Source: Labilibaculum euxinicum
Lineage (GTDB): Bacteria; Bacteroidota; Bacteroidia; Bacteroidales; Marinifilaceae
Length of the DNA stretch: 64,000 nt
Direction of reading: 5' to 3'
Assembly: GCF_009795715.1 (NCBI RefSeq)
Contig: NZ_WTCR01000002.1
Coordinates: forward strand, 186,001 to 250,000
The notes beneath the pieces are model-generated. The model worked only from the letters and a program-made list of their open reading frames with translations. It was not told the DNA's origin and did not search any database. Positions 27,233 to 36,456 of this stretch are shown here, one piece after another (within the stretch, counting starts at the first letter, position 1; every line of letters starts with the position of its first letter). A program made the translations under genes and the position numbers.

Positions 27233-27370
27233 TTAGTAGGCAAAAGCTTTAATCTGTTTGTTGTATTTAGAAGTCTTTCTTATAATTAATATTCCTAGAA
27301 TAAATGAGGCGATAACAATTGCAGCAAAAATAAGGATGCATACAATTGCAAGAATTGTATCAAAAATCAC
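27233..27370 (-). CDS. Small single-span membrane protein downstream of hsdR
   Basis: 45 residues from GTG, preceded in frame by TAG. The sequence is a short N-terminus (MIFDT), an uninterrupted hydrophobic helix of about 28 residues (ILAIVCILIFAAIVIASF then ILGILII) and a basic tail (RKTSKYNKQIK) that predicts N-out/C-in topology. It begins 30 bases after the hsdR stop on the same strand, so may be read through from the restriction operon. No homologue recognised. The GTG start and small size keep confidence moderate. Confidence 0.45.
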   Translation of the reverse strand: MIFDTILAIVCILIFAAIVIASFILGILIIRKTSKYNKQIKAFAY

Positions 27371-27400
27371 GCACTAGCGGGGGCTTGCAAATAGAGATGG

Positions 27401-30400
27401 CTATATTTCAAACCCTCCACTAATAATAAATTCTTGTAGCAGATTATGCACCTTAATATTTACTTTGAATGGTGGTATTTTTGTTCCTTCTTGTGTTTCA
27501 AAATACACCTTTGCTTTACCTTTATCTACTGTACTTTTTAATTCATCAAAGCGACCATATTCGTTGATGTTTAACTCCGTTATAGAAGTGTTCATCATAT
27601 TTCTAAGTTTGTCTTCATCTAGCCCTAATACTTGAACAATATTGTAGATTTCGGCATTCTTAGCTTTGAATTGATACTCAGTTATATATTCCCTAAAGGT
27701 TTTCTTTAAATCAATGTTAATATTGCCACTTTGCACATCATGGAGAAAAATGTTGGCATACTTTTGTTCTTCCTGAGTTAGAGAAGCAAAAGATTTATGC
27801 AATTCATCTAAGGTTTTTTGAATTTGGTCGCTATCTGCATCTTCCTGTTTTAGGGTCTTTAGGAATTTCTCAAAACGAGAGTTCATATAATCTGCATCTA
27901 TCTTACCTGTATCAATTTCAGTAATATGACCATCAATTTCAAAAGGAATATCTGAGCCACCAACACCGCCACCGCCACTTGATAACTCTTTGTAACGAAG
28001 TGCTAAAATTAGATAGGTTTTCTCATCACATTTAAGTTCAATTTTACCAAACGAATATTCTGTTTTACCCCATATAAACCCCTGTATTTTTGCAGCTTCT
28101 AAATAGGCATTAAATTCTTTAAAGAGCTGTGCAAACCTACCACGTTCCGAAAGGTCAGCAGGTAGCTTTTCAAAATTTGCAACACCTGCATTATCAAATA
28201 GCTCAAATATTTCGTCATAAATGGAATTCATCCTCTTTAGGTTACTTTCGAGTTTTTCAGCGAATAAGCCCATAACCTTGTTGCCGGAATAAAGCTCAAT
28301 GGCTTTTTTAATATTCTGTTCCATAGTGTGTGGCAACCTGTAATACCGTATCGTTCCAAAAGGTTTGTCAGCACCAAATAAACGGTTGGTACGTGAAAAT
28401 GCCTGAATGATATTTTCGTAATGAAGTTCCTTATCTAGGTACAAGGTATTTATCCATTTAGAATCAAAACCGGTAAGCATTTGGTTTACTACAATTAATA
28501 AATCAATTTGCAGCTCTGGTGTTCTTTCAATTCTTATATATGGTGCTTTATGGGATAGTCTTGCTGAAATATCTTTCTTAAACTTTGCGTGGGTAGCCAA
28601 TGTAAAATCCTGACCGTAAGTTCTGTTGTAATCTTCTAAGATTTCAACCAATCCATCTTGTTTAAATGTTACACCGCCATCATTGTCGATATTAGGGTCG
28701 AATAGTGCTGTTATTTTTAATTCCGGATTTGTATGTTTTATCAATCGGTAATAAGAGATAGCTTCAGGAATGCTGTTTGTTGCAAAAATGGCATGAAATT
28801 TACTATCTTGACTGAGTGTAATCCAATTATCAATTATATCTTTTACAACTCCTAATGTATGTTCTTCACGTTCATATTGGCTTCTTGGTAAGTAATCTTC
28901 AATTCCTTTAACATATCTTCCAGCATTGTTTATAAGACCTGCCATCGTCACCTCTTTCATGAACCTATTAAAGATTACCTTTTTATCAGGGTTTGCCATT
29001 GCATCTTTTTCATCAATAGCTCTTGCTTTTTCTAGTGCAACCGCCCTACGTAAATCCTTATCCTTATAGGTCATTACCTTGTATGGATCGAAGCCAAGTA
29101 CATTTTTGTCTCGTATACCATCGGCAATACTGTACCTGTGTAATTCATTGCCAAACACGTCTGTTGTAGTATTCTTTTTCTTTTGGTTTTCGTCCTGAAT
29201 AGGTGTACCTGTAAAACCGAAAAATATAGCATCAGGAAATGTGTTTTTTATTGTTGGCAGCATGTTTTCGCCAAATGTTGACCGGTGGCATTCATCAACA
29301 ATAAAAACAATCCGCTTTGCATTTATTAATGCAATATCATGCGTTTTAAGCCCATCTTCTTCTTCATTAATGTTGCTCATTTTCTGAATAGAGGTAACAA
29401 TTAATGTGTTGGCAGGGTCTTCACTTTTAAGTTTTGTAACTAAAATACCTGTATTTTCGGTGGCTTGCACATCTTCACTTTCATCGGCAAAGCCTTTATA
29501 TTCTCTTAAAGACTGCGTGCCAAGCTCAATTCTATCCATTAGAAAAATTACTTTGTCGGCATCTTTCGAACTGGCAATTAATTGAGCGGATTTAAAACTG
29601 GTCATTGTTTTACCCGAACCTGTAGTATGCCAAATGTAGCCACCCAATATATTTTTACTTTTCCAATCTGTTTTTGAAACCTTGTCGGATATGGCATTGG
29701 CAGCAAAATACTGATAGCTCCGCATTACTTTTAATACGCCATCGGAATTATCGGCTACAGTATAGAAACCGATTAACTGATGAGCCATAGGAATAGACAA
29801 CAAAGTAGAAGCTACAGCCTTCCAATTATTAATAGGTTCGTTGTTGAAGTCAGCCCAATGAAAGTAAAAGTCTTTGTTAAACTTTCCATCGGGACCAGGA
29901 TTAGCAAAATATTTGGTTTCCTCTGGTTCCATAGCCACGAATACTTGAACCAATGAAAATATTCCGCTAAAAATACCTTCGTTGGAATATTTCTCAATTT
30001 GGTGGTATGCCTGACTTACAGCTACACCACTTTTCTTCAGTTCGATATGTATTACAGGCATTCCGTTAATTAAAAGCATAATGTCGCCACGGCGGTCGTT
30101 TAATATTTTAGATTTGCTTTTAAACTGAGGTTGCTGTACAATTTGATAACGACTTTGACCTGCTGCTATTTCGTGTCGGTCGTATATTTTTAAGCTAATT
30201 TCTTTGCCAAAATGTAAGGAGTCATTAGGATTATCTCGTGTAATAGAAACCGTTTTACCATTAATAAACCCATTTAATTTAAGGGGAGTGCGTAACTCTA
30301 TAATTTGCTCAAGTATCTGTTGCATTTCGCCATTGGTTAAAGGCGTGTCATTAAGGCGGTCGATGTCTCTGTTGTTTTCAAAGAGAATATTTGCCCAGTT

Positions 30401-30511
30401 CTTCAACAAATCTTCTTCGGTAGTGTATTTTAACACTTCTTTCTCCCATCCTTTTTTAGAAAGTTCGTGGATTAAGGCTTCTTCAAATTTGGCTTCTGCT
30501 GTATAGGTCAT
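27401..30511 (-). CDS. hsdR: Type I restriction enzyme R subunit
   Basis: 1036 residues. N-terminal nuclease domain with PD-(D/E)xK residues Asp143, Glu157 and Lys159 (GDIMLL...IELKK). Superfamily-2 translocase follows: Walker A TGSGKT 297-302 and DECH box 406-409, then the second RecA fold with QMLTGFDSKWINTLYLDKEL and AFSRTNR. The C-terminal helical region binds the HsdM/HsdS core. It cleaves unmodified DNA after ATP-driven translocation. Lies last among the hsd genes, 27 bases after hsdS. All key residues are intact. Confidence 0.96.
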   Translation of the reverse strand: MTYTAEAKFEEALIHELSKKGWEKEVLKYTTEEDLLKNWANILFENNRDIDRLNDTPLTNGEMQQILEQIIELRTPLKLNGFINGKTVSITRDNPNDSLHFGKEISLKIYDRHEIAAGQSRYQIVQQPQFKSKSKILNDRRGDIMLLINGMPVIHIELKKSGVAVSQAYHQIEKYSNEGIFSGIFSLVQVFVAMEPEETKYFANPGPDGKFNKDFYFHWADFNNEPINNWKAVASTLLSIPMAHQLIGFYTVADNSDGVLKVMRSYQYFAANAISDKVSKTDWKSKNILGGYIWHTTGSGKTMTSFKSAQLIASSKDADKVIFLMDRIELGTQSLREYKGFADESEDVQATENTGILVTKLKSEDPANTLIVTSIQKMSNINEEEDGLKTHDIALINAKRIVFIVDECHRSTFGENMLPTIKNTFPDAIFFGFTGTPIQDENQKKKNTTTDVFGNELHRYSIADGIRDKNVLGFDPYKVMTYKDKDLRRAVALEKARAIDEKDAMANPDKKVIFNRFMKEVTMAGLINNAGRYVKGIEDYLPRSQYEREEHTLGVVKDIIDNWITLSQDSKFHAIFATNSIPEAISYYRLIKHTNPELKITALFDPNIDNDGGVTFKQDGLVEILEDYNRTYGQDFTLATHAKFKKDISARLSHKAPYIRIERTPELQIDLLIVVNQMLTGFDSKWINTLYLDKELHYENIIQAFSRTNRLFGADKPFGTIRYYRLPHTMEQNIKKAIELYSGNKVMGLFAEKLESNLKRMNSIYDEIFELFDNAGVANFEKLPADLSERGRFAQLFKEFNAYLEAAKIQGFIWGKTEYSFGKIELKCDEKTYLILALRYKELSSGGGGVGGSDIPFEIDGHITEIDTGKIDADYMNSRFEKFLKTLKQEDADSDQIQKTLDELHKSFASLTQEEQKYANIFLHDVQSGNINIDLKKTFREYITEYQFKAKNAEIYNIVQVLGLDEDKLRNMMNTSITELNINEYGRFDELKSTVDKGKAKVYFETQEGTKIPPFKVNIKVHNLLQEFIISGGFEI

Positions 30512-30538
30512 TTTATTTTAAATGCTTTAAGTTCAATC

Positions 30539-31705
30539 TTACACAAACATTTTTTCAAGACACGCTTTCTTCATGAGTTTCAACTTATCTAACTCTTTTT
30601 GATGGAGGGATATAAGCTTATCTAGGTTGTTGAAATACTTTCCAATTTGTATTTGTTCTTCATTTGATTTAGGATATGGTATGCTCACTTTGGCTATTTC
30701 ATTTTTATTAATTTTCTTAGGAAAGGCAATATGTAAAGTCCTATGCCACAAGTCTTTTTTAACTGTCTCTGAAAAGATGCTTTCCTTAAGAAAATATGGG
30801 TCTAGGTCTTTTTGTTTCAACAATGCAAGACTTACATAGTATGCTTTTGGCTCATCTGATTCTACAACATTTGCTGTTCCAATATCTCCAATCCTTGTCA
30901 TTAAGACATCACCTTTTTTAGGGAAAATCTTAAATTCTTCTTCAAAAGCTTTTTTCGATATAAATTTTTTAGACTTTAATGTCTTAATGTTTTCCACAGA
31001 AAGAAACATTACACCACTATCTGTATAAACAGGTGTTTGATGTGTCCCGTCATAAACATCAGTTAGTTCTCCAAGCTCATCTTTTTCCCACTCCCCCTCA
31101 AACCCCTTAAAACGAATTTCAGGAACAGCCTCACCATTTTTAGGGAACATTTTTTCGAGCATGGCTTTTTTTAGGGTAACCACCTTGTTGTACTTATTTT
31201 GATGAAGGGTGATGAGCTTGTCGAGGTTATCCAAATAACAAGAAATCTTTTCCTGTTCTGTTAATATTGGATAATTTATCAACATATCTGCAATCATGTC
31301 CAATCGAACAGAATCCACAGATGTTTTTGCTGTCATTGACATGACACGTTTATAAAAGTTGTTTGAAAAATAATAATAAAAGTATTTCCCTGAAACACCA
31401 TTATTAAAATCAAACATTCTATAAACACGTTGATGTAAATCAAACTTTCCTTTTACATAGTGATAGACTTTTCCTGTGCCAACACCATCACCAACAGTCA
31501 AAACCGCTTCTTCATCATACAGATATCTATTACTCCGCTCTATAGTAGCTGAACGAACATAAAAAGGATATAATCCATTCTCAATTCGGTCTTGAGTATT
31601 ACTCTTTCCGGTAGATATCAAACAAATATCTTTTATCTTCCGTTCTTCCCAATCATCATCAAACCCCTTAAAACGAATCTCTGGTATGTTTTTTTTGTTA
31701 GCCAT
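30539..31705 (-). CDS. hsdS: Type I restriction-modification specificity subunit
   Basis: 388 residues from ATG; a GTG 9 bases earlier overlaps the hsdM stop. Two target-recognition domains are each introduced by the same repeat, PEIRFKGFDDDWEERK near residue 6 and PEIRFKGFEGEWEKDE near residue 192, and each ends in a helical spacer (YLDNLDKLITLHQNK, YFNNLDKLISLHQKEL). This is the standard circularly pseudo-symmetric HsdS. It defines a bipartite target site that cannot be read from sequence. One base separates it from hsdM. Confidence 0.95.
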   Translation of the reverse strand: MANKKNIPEIRFKGFDDDWEERKIKDICLISTGKSNTQDRIENGLYPFYVRSATIERSNRYLYDEEAVLTVGDGVGTGKVYHYVKGKFDLHQRVYRMFDFNNGVSGKYFYYYFSNNFYKRVMSMTAKTSVDSVRLDMIADMLINYPILTEQEKISCYLDNLDKLITLHQNKYNKVVTLKKAMLEKMFPKNGEAVPEIRFKGFEGEWEKDELGELTDVYDGTHQTPVYTDSGVMFLSVENIKTLKSKKFISKKAFEEEFKIFPKKGDVLMTRIGDIGTANVVESDEPKAYYVSLALLKQKDLDPYFLKESIFSETVKKDLWHRTLHIAFPKKINKNEIAKVSIPYPKSNEEQIQIGKYFNNLDKLISLHQKELDKLKLMKKACLEKMFV

Positions 31706-31706
31706 A

Positions 31707-34292
31707 TTATTCACTTTTTAAAAATGATTTAAACTCGCTGAGACCTTTCATGTCAAACTCATTGCCTGTAAGGTCATCAATAAGCAATGCTAAAGAGTTT
31801 TCGGTTTTTTGCATCTCTTGGGCTACATGGGCGTAGGTAATGGCATATTTGTCTGCCAATGCTTGTACTTTTGCTGTCAGTTCATTAATAAAGACTTGTG
31901 GCAGCTTATTTAATGATGAAACCAATGGGCTAATCCATTTAAGTTCTAGCAATTCAAGAACCTGCTCATCGCTTAGCTTTTCAATGCATTCTTTTGTAAG
32001 TAGATGTAATTTTTCAGCTTCAGCTTTTACTTGTTTTTTTAGCTCTTTCTCTTCGGCTATCAGCGATTCAACTTTAAGTATTTTAGCTTCGTAAGAATCT
32101 TCCGTAAATTTTCCGTTTTTCTTAGCTTCAGCTTTTAACTGTTTGGATTCTTTAATAACTACTGCATTTACAAAGCTGTCTTTAGCATCGTTTACCAAAT
32201 CTTCTTCCTTTTCTTCTTCACTAAACGACTCTAGTGTTTCTTCATATTCTGCTGTTATTTCCAAAAGGCGATTCTCCTTTTGTTTTAAGCTTTTTAACTC
32301 TTTTTTAAGGTAAGTTTCTTGTACCAAATCAAATGGCATAATGCGACCCATCCAACCCTCTTGTACTTCTTGTTCTTTCCCTTTTACCTTCTTCACTACC
32401 ATATTTGGGTCAACTTTTTTAGTTGCCTCTTTACCTTCGGTCTTGATAATTTCTAAATCTATAGCAACATTAACCCAATCGTCATCCAATAATTGATAAG
32501 CTTCATATTTATCTATCAGGGGGATAGTTTTTAAGCGTGTAAATATATCTTCACCAAGAACGGTTTCTTCTTTAGAGATATTCACCACTTCCATCTGGGT
32601 GAGTAGTTCTTTTTTAAGAAAACTATCGAAATTTGCAAAAGCGGTATTGAATTTATTTGTAAATGCTTTAACATCGCTATGCTCTGTAATAATGCTCTTT
32701 ACATCTTCCACTTTTAAAGCAGCATAATCGCTTTCAGTTTTTTCAGTGAATAAGGTGTTTTTCAAACCAGGGAATGCTTCCCAATAGTTATTTAATTCGT
32801 TCAATTCGTTTTCGGGAATTCCGCCAAACATAGATGAATAAATATCCCAACTTTCTGCATTTTCAGAAGAATCAACATAGCGCGGTATATTCAGGTTATA
32901 CTCGTTGGCACGAATATCGTCTCTGCTAACTACTTTGGAAAATTTAGGATTGTTTTCTCTATTAATAACCGTATCTGCTATTCGTTTAATATCAGAAGCT
33001 CTAAGTTTATTATTCTTACCAACCTTTATAAAGTTTTTAGATGCATCAACAATTAAAATATCGGTATTTGTTCTCTTCTGTTTAAGTACAAACACAATTG
33101 TAGGAATGCCTGTGCCAAAAAAGATATTTGGTGGTAAGCCAATAATAGCATCAATATGGTTGCCTTCAATTAGTTTGTTACGAATTTTACCTTCTTCACC
33201 ACCACGAAATAGAACCCCATGAGGTAAAACAATGGTCATAATACCATCTGGTTTAATATGATATAAATCGTGAAGCAAAAAGGCATAATCGGCTTTTGTT
33301 TTTGGCGCAAGACCAAAACGTGCATATCGTGGGTCAGTTTCTTTATTGTCAGAATCCCATTTTTGTGAGTAAGGCGGATTAGAAACTACCGCATCAACAT
33401 AAAGAGGGTTGTATGAATTTACAGGATCATTTTCATCAAAGTATGGCCAGTCATCCTCTAAGGTATCGCCATTACGGGTGACAATGTTGTTAGGTAGAAT
33501 GCCACGCATAACCAAATTCATTCGAGTAAGGTTATACGTGTTTTGTTTTAATTCTTGAGCGAAATATTTAATGTTATTTTCATCATCAATATGTTTAGCT
33601 ACACATTGACCTATATTAATCAACAAAGAACCGGAACCACTTGTTGGGTCATAAATTTGAATCTCTTTTTTGTCCTTTAAGTGGTCGGCAACAATTTCAG
33701 ACATTAGCAAGGAAACTTCGTGTGGCGTATAGAATTCACCTGCTTTTTTCCCGGCATTAGCAGCAAACATACTTATCAAATATTCATAAATGAAACCAAG
33801 CACATCATAGTCTTGCTTTCCATTCATGGGTATATCCTTTATTAAGTAAAGAAGCTGACTTATTGCTTTCGTTCGAGAGGCAGCAGTATCACCAAGTTTG
33901 CTTAATCCTGTCTCTAAGGTTTTAAAAATACCATCGAATAATTTCTTGTGTGCAGGACTAATTAATCGACTGAATGCAGACAAAGCATCGGTGACATTAG
34001 ACACATCAAAGTCTTTACCCATTTTAATCCATGTGGAGAACAAATCATTGTAACTAATAAAATAGCCAATGTTACTTTTGATATGCTCTACCGTTTCAGC
34101 ATCTTCTTCCGAAAGTGCTTTTATATCATCATCAGAAAAGTCTTCTTTTCTTGCAAATTGTAGTTGTTTATCTGAAAGGTATTTATAAAAAATGAATCCT
34201 AAGATATAATCCTTGTACTCATTTGCTTCAATTTTTGAACGCATTTGGTTAGCTGATTCCCAAATTTTCGCTGCTAATTGTTGTTTATTCAT
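31707..34292 (-). CDS. hsdM: Type I restriction-modification methyltransferase subunit, long form
   Basis: 861 residues, N6-adenine methyltransferase. N-terminal HsdM_N helices, SAM motif I DPTSGSGS (215-222), catalytic NPPY (305-308). After the usual core (to about residue 500) comes a C-terminal extension of some 350 residues, highly charged and predicted coiled coil (LKKELKSLKQKENRLLEI..., SLIAEEKELKKQVKAEAEKL). Typical HsdM proteins are about 500 residues; the extended type occurs in a subset of type I systems. It starts 3 bases after the small regulator gene. Confidence 0.95.
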   Translation of the reverse strand: MNKQQLAAKIWESANQMRSKIEANEYKDYILGFIFYKYLSDKQLQFARKEDFSDDDIKALSEEDAETVEHIKSNIGYFISYNDLFSTWIKMGKDFDVSNVTDALSAFSRLISPAHKKLFDGIFKTLETGLSKLGDTAASRTKAISQLLYLIKDIPMNGKQDYDVLGFIYEYLISMFAANAGKKAGEFYTPHEVSLLMSEIVADHLKDKKEIQIYDPTSGSGSLLINIGQCVAKHIDDENNIKYFAQELKQNTYNLTRMNLVMRGILPNNIVTRNGDTLEDDWPYFDENDPVNSYNPLYVDAVVSNPPYSQKWDSDNKETDPRYARFGLAPKTKADYAFLLHDLYHIKPDGIMTIVLPHGVLFRGGEEGKIRNKLIEGNHIDAIIGLPPNIFFGTGIPTIVFVLKQKRTNTDILIVDASKNFIKVGKNNKLRASDIKRIADTVINRENNPKFSKVVSRDDIRANEYNLNIPRYVDSSENAESWDIYSSMFGGIPENELNELNNYWEAFPGLKNTLFTEKTESDYAALKVEDVKSIITEHSDVKAFTNKFNTAFANFDSFLKKELLTQMEVVNISKEETVLGEDIFTRLKTIPLIDKYEAYQLLDDDWVNVAIDLEIIKTEGKEATKKVDPNMVVKKVKGKEQEVQEGWMGRIMPFDLVQETYLKKELKSLKQKENRLLEITAEYEETLESFSEEEKEEDLVNDAKDSFVNAVVIKESKQLKAEAKKNGKFTEDSYEAKILKVESLIAEEKELKKQVKAEAEKLHLLTKECIEKLSDEQVLELLELKWISPLVSSLNKLPQVFINELTAKVQALADKYAITYAHVAQEMQKTENSLALLIDDLTGNEFDMKGLSEFKSFLKSE

Positions 34293-34295
34293 AGT

Positions 34296-34493
34296 TTACT
34301 TCTTGTTTGAAACGATTAAGTCCTTAACATCCATATCAAGGATGTTGGCAATCTCATTTAACACTTCTAATCTTGGTTGTTGTCTGTTTTGAACATAGCC
34401 ATTTACCATGTTATAACTTTTTCCAAGCTTTTCAGCTAACCAAGTCTGCTTAATACCCTTTTCTTCTAATACTTCTTTTATTCTGTTCATCAT
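34296..34493 (-). CDS. XRE-family small HTH regulator of the hsd operon
   Basis: 65 residues, almost entirely one Cro/C1-type helix-turn-helix: MNRIKEVLEEKGIKQTWLAEKLGKSYNMVNGYVQNRQQPRLEVLNEIANIL. It precedes hsdM by 3 bases and leads the operon, as controller (C) proteins of restriction-modification systems do. It probably represses its own operon through the inverted repeat just upstream. Confidence 0.88.
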   Translation of the reverse strand: MMNRIKEVLEEKGIKQTWLAEKLGKSYNMVNGYVQNRQQPRLEVLNEIANILDMDVKDLIVSNKK

Positions 34494-34510
34494 ATTTCAG
34501 AATTGAAATC

Positions 34511-34534
34511 ACGAAATTAGAACTAATATCTCGT
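34511..34534 (-). promoter_or_regulatory. Promoter/operator of the hsd operon
   Basis: Imperfect palindrome ACGAAATTAG-AACTAATATCTCGT with core ATTAG-AA-CTAAT. On the minus strand it overlaps a promoter-like arrangement (TTG, 19 bases, TAATTTCG), a little more than 20 bases before the regulator start. Suits binding by the XRE protein. Confidence 0.5.
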
Positions 34535-35367
34535 TTTTCAATATAAAAAACGTACAATTATCTTACTAGTGGCGTTGGGTAAATTGTACTCTTTTGCAAA
34601 TGTGTACAATGTGGGTAGAGCATACTTTTGAAATACTTGCTGCCAATAGGGACTTTTAAGGGGGAGAAACCATCTTTTGCGTTTTAATCTGGCTCTCAGA
34701 AAACTTTCAAATGGCATTTTACAACTTTCAAAATGCATTTTGCGATTTGTCCTTGACAAAAATGGGCACAATTTAGCTCATTTGAAACACCAAAAATGCC
34801 AAAATTAGCCTCTAAAACGTCTCCTGCAAATTCAAACGGGTCTTTTGCAAATTGTAAAACGTCTTTTGCAATTTGCAAAATGGTACCATTTGTTCGAAAA
34901 AACACTTACAGGGTATATTTTTTTACAGAAACGAAATTTATTGTGAACAAGCAATAAATACAGGCATTACAGACCAAACAGCATACGTAAATTGATTAAC
35001 AAAACAAATTAAATATAACAAAACGTCATTTTTTGGACTTTTCACTTACAACTCAGATAAAAGTCTGTGTGTTAAACAGTAGTAGTGAATAGTAAAAGTG
35101 GCGATTTATTGCGCATCGCCCTGTTTAGGCATTTTCAAAACTTAACCATATATTATTTTACTTTTTGATTTATAAAAAAAGCACTAAAAATATGCCAATT
35201 GAGCCGTTTCTAAAACAATAAATTTTCAGCCTGAAAGCCCTGTGTTTTGCGATGTTAAGTAGTCTGAATAAAAATAATATCATAAAAATATATATATTTA
35301 TAAAAAATGTTTTCTAGCTTTAGTTCAGGATCCTTAAGAATATGTTTAATCAAAAAATATTAATAAG
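34535..35367. other. Non-coding region between hsd operon and orphan gene
   Basis: No gene. From about 34680 to 34890 the sequence is a degenerate low-complexity series built on CTTTTGCAAATT/GCAAAATG-type words, e.g. AAACG-x-TCTTTTGCAATTTGC near 34858 and its diverged copies around 34816 and 34838. The remainder is AT-rich with no further structure that I can see. Confidence 0.4.
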
Positions 35368-36000
35368 ATGGCACAGATAGTCATAAAAAAAGATTTTATA
35401 GAGCACAATGAGGCTGGTTTTGCCCGTAAGAGAGACAATTTTTTGGCCAAGGCGCCTCAATTGGTTACTGATGGACTTTTGCCCAAAGAATCAACTGATT
35501 CGATTATACAAGAGCTGCAGGTGGATAAAACCCGCTGCGACCAGAAAAATGCAGATCAGAAAATAGCCCGTGATTCCCGCACTATTTATGCTGCAGGTCA
35601 TAGTTCTGTTGAAAAATCATTGCGGGAGTACAAAAAAATTATTGATCTTACGCCGGGCATTACTCCTGAATTAAAACTGGAATTAGGTTTGGTGAATGAA
35701 AACAAAGTAGAGTCGACCACCAGCAAAAAACCAGATCTGAAAGGAAGAGAAGTGGGGGGTATTCCTCACCTCAGTTTTACTAAATTTCCCATGGATGGCA
35801 TTATGCTGTACGGCAAAATAAACGATGGAAATTACGATTTTCAGACCAGTGTAAAAGGATCGGATTTTGAAGATACCCGTCCGCGGGTGAATCCAAAACT
35901 TACCGAGGTTAGAGAATATTATGCCTATTACATGTATGCTGGTAAAAAGGTGGGCAAACAATCGGAGATCATTCGGGTGGTTCTTAATCCCATCGAATAA
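35368..36000 (+). CDS. Uncharacterised protein, 210 residues
   Basis: Not recognised. No signal peptide, membrane segment or Cys beyond one (KTRCDQ). Two parts can be seen: a charged helical N-terminal half (about 1-115, with a dense K/R/D/E stretch around residues 50-85) and a C-terminal half (about 125-205) with alternating hydrophobics and aromatic strands (GIPHLSFTKFPMDGIMLYG, REYYAYYMYAGKKVGKQSE, IIRVVLNPIE), reminiscent of a small beta-sandwich. It stands alone between the restriction locus and a mobile element. Codon use looks like its neighbours. Confidence 0.7.
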   Translation: MAQIVIKKDFIEHNEAGFARKRDNFLAKAPQLVTDGLLPKESTDSIIQELQVDKTRCDQKNADQKIARDSRTIYAAGHSSVEKSLREYKKIIDLTPGITPELKLELGLVNENKVESTTSKKPDLKGREVGGIPHLSFTKFPMDGIMLYGKINDGNYDFQTSVKGSDFEDTRPRVNPKLTEVREYYAYYMYAGKKVGKQSEIIRVVLNPIE

Positions 36001-36023
36001 TCAGGACAAATAGTTTCCGGAAC

Positions 36024-36456
36024 AATATTGTCCTAATTGATTTTAACAATTGGGCTTTCCGCCCAAACCCGACATCATTTATTCATTAAAGCCTATTTTT
36101 ATTTGTATTCATGATTTCCGCTTCGCTCCAATTCTTGTCTTGAAACAAGAAACGAAGCAAAGAAATTCAAGGCTGCTTTTTAAAAAACTTCCTTATTTAA
36201 TTCAAACCTAAGTGTGTACGGGCGATCTTCTCCCGATTATGAATTTTGTTGTATTTGTGAAACAAATACTTACAAATTCTATTTCGGGATCAGCTTCCCG
36301 GTCTTACTAAAGGTTTGAACTAAAACGAAAGCTCTTTAAAAAAGATGCCAATCAAATACCTAACTTAAATTGTACCCCTTAAGATTATCACGAGCTGTAA
36401 GTTTTTATAAAAGAAGTAATTAATACTTATTCTCAAAAAACATTTAGGACGCAATT
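36024..36456. mobile_element. MITE-like element copy 1, flanked by 11-bp target duplication
   Basis: 433-bp non-coding element, nearly identical to 43536-43919. It is bounded by a perfect direct repeat GTTTCCGGAAC at 36013-36023 and 36457-36467. The ends are imperfect inverted repeats: AATATTGTCCTAATTGATTT at the left and AATTGCGTCCTAAATGTTTT read inward from the right. Inside are hairpins: TTGGGC/GCCCAA, GCTTCG...TTCTTGT/AACAAGAA...CGAAGC, and, only in this copy, GTATTTGT/ACAAATAC in a segment of about 60 bases. No transposase is encoded. Confidence 0.85.

Noticed and set aside
34538-34905. Two overlapping minus-strand frames of 69-77 codons
   Set aside because: They translate low-complexity word repeats (e.g. 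ILQIAKDVLQFAKDPFEFAGDVL) and overlap each other; more likely repeat DNA.
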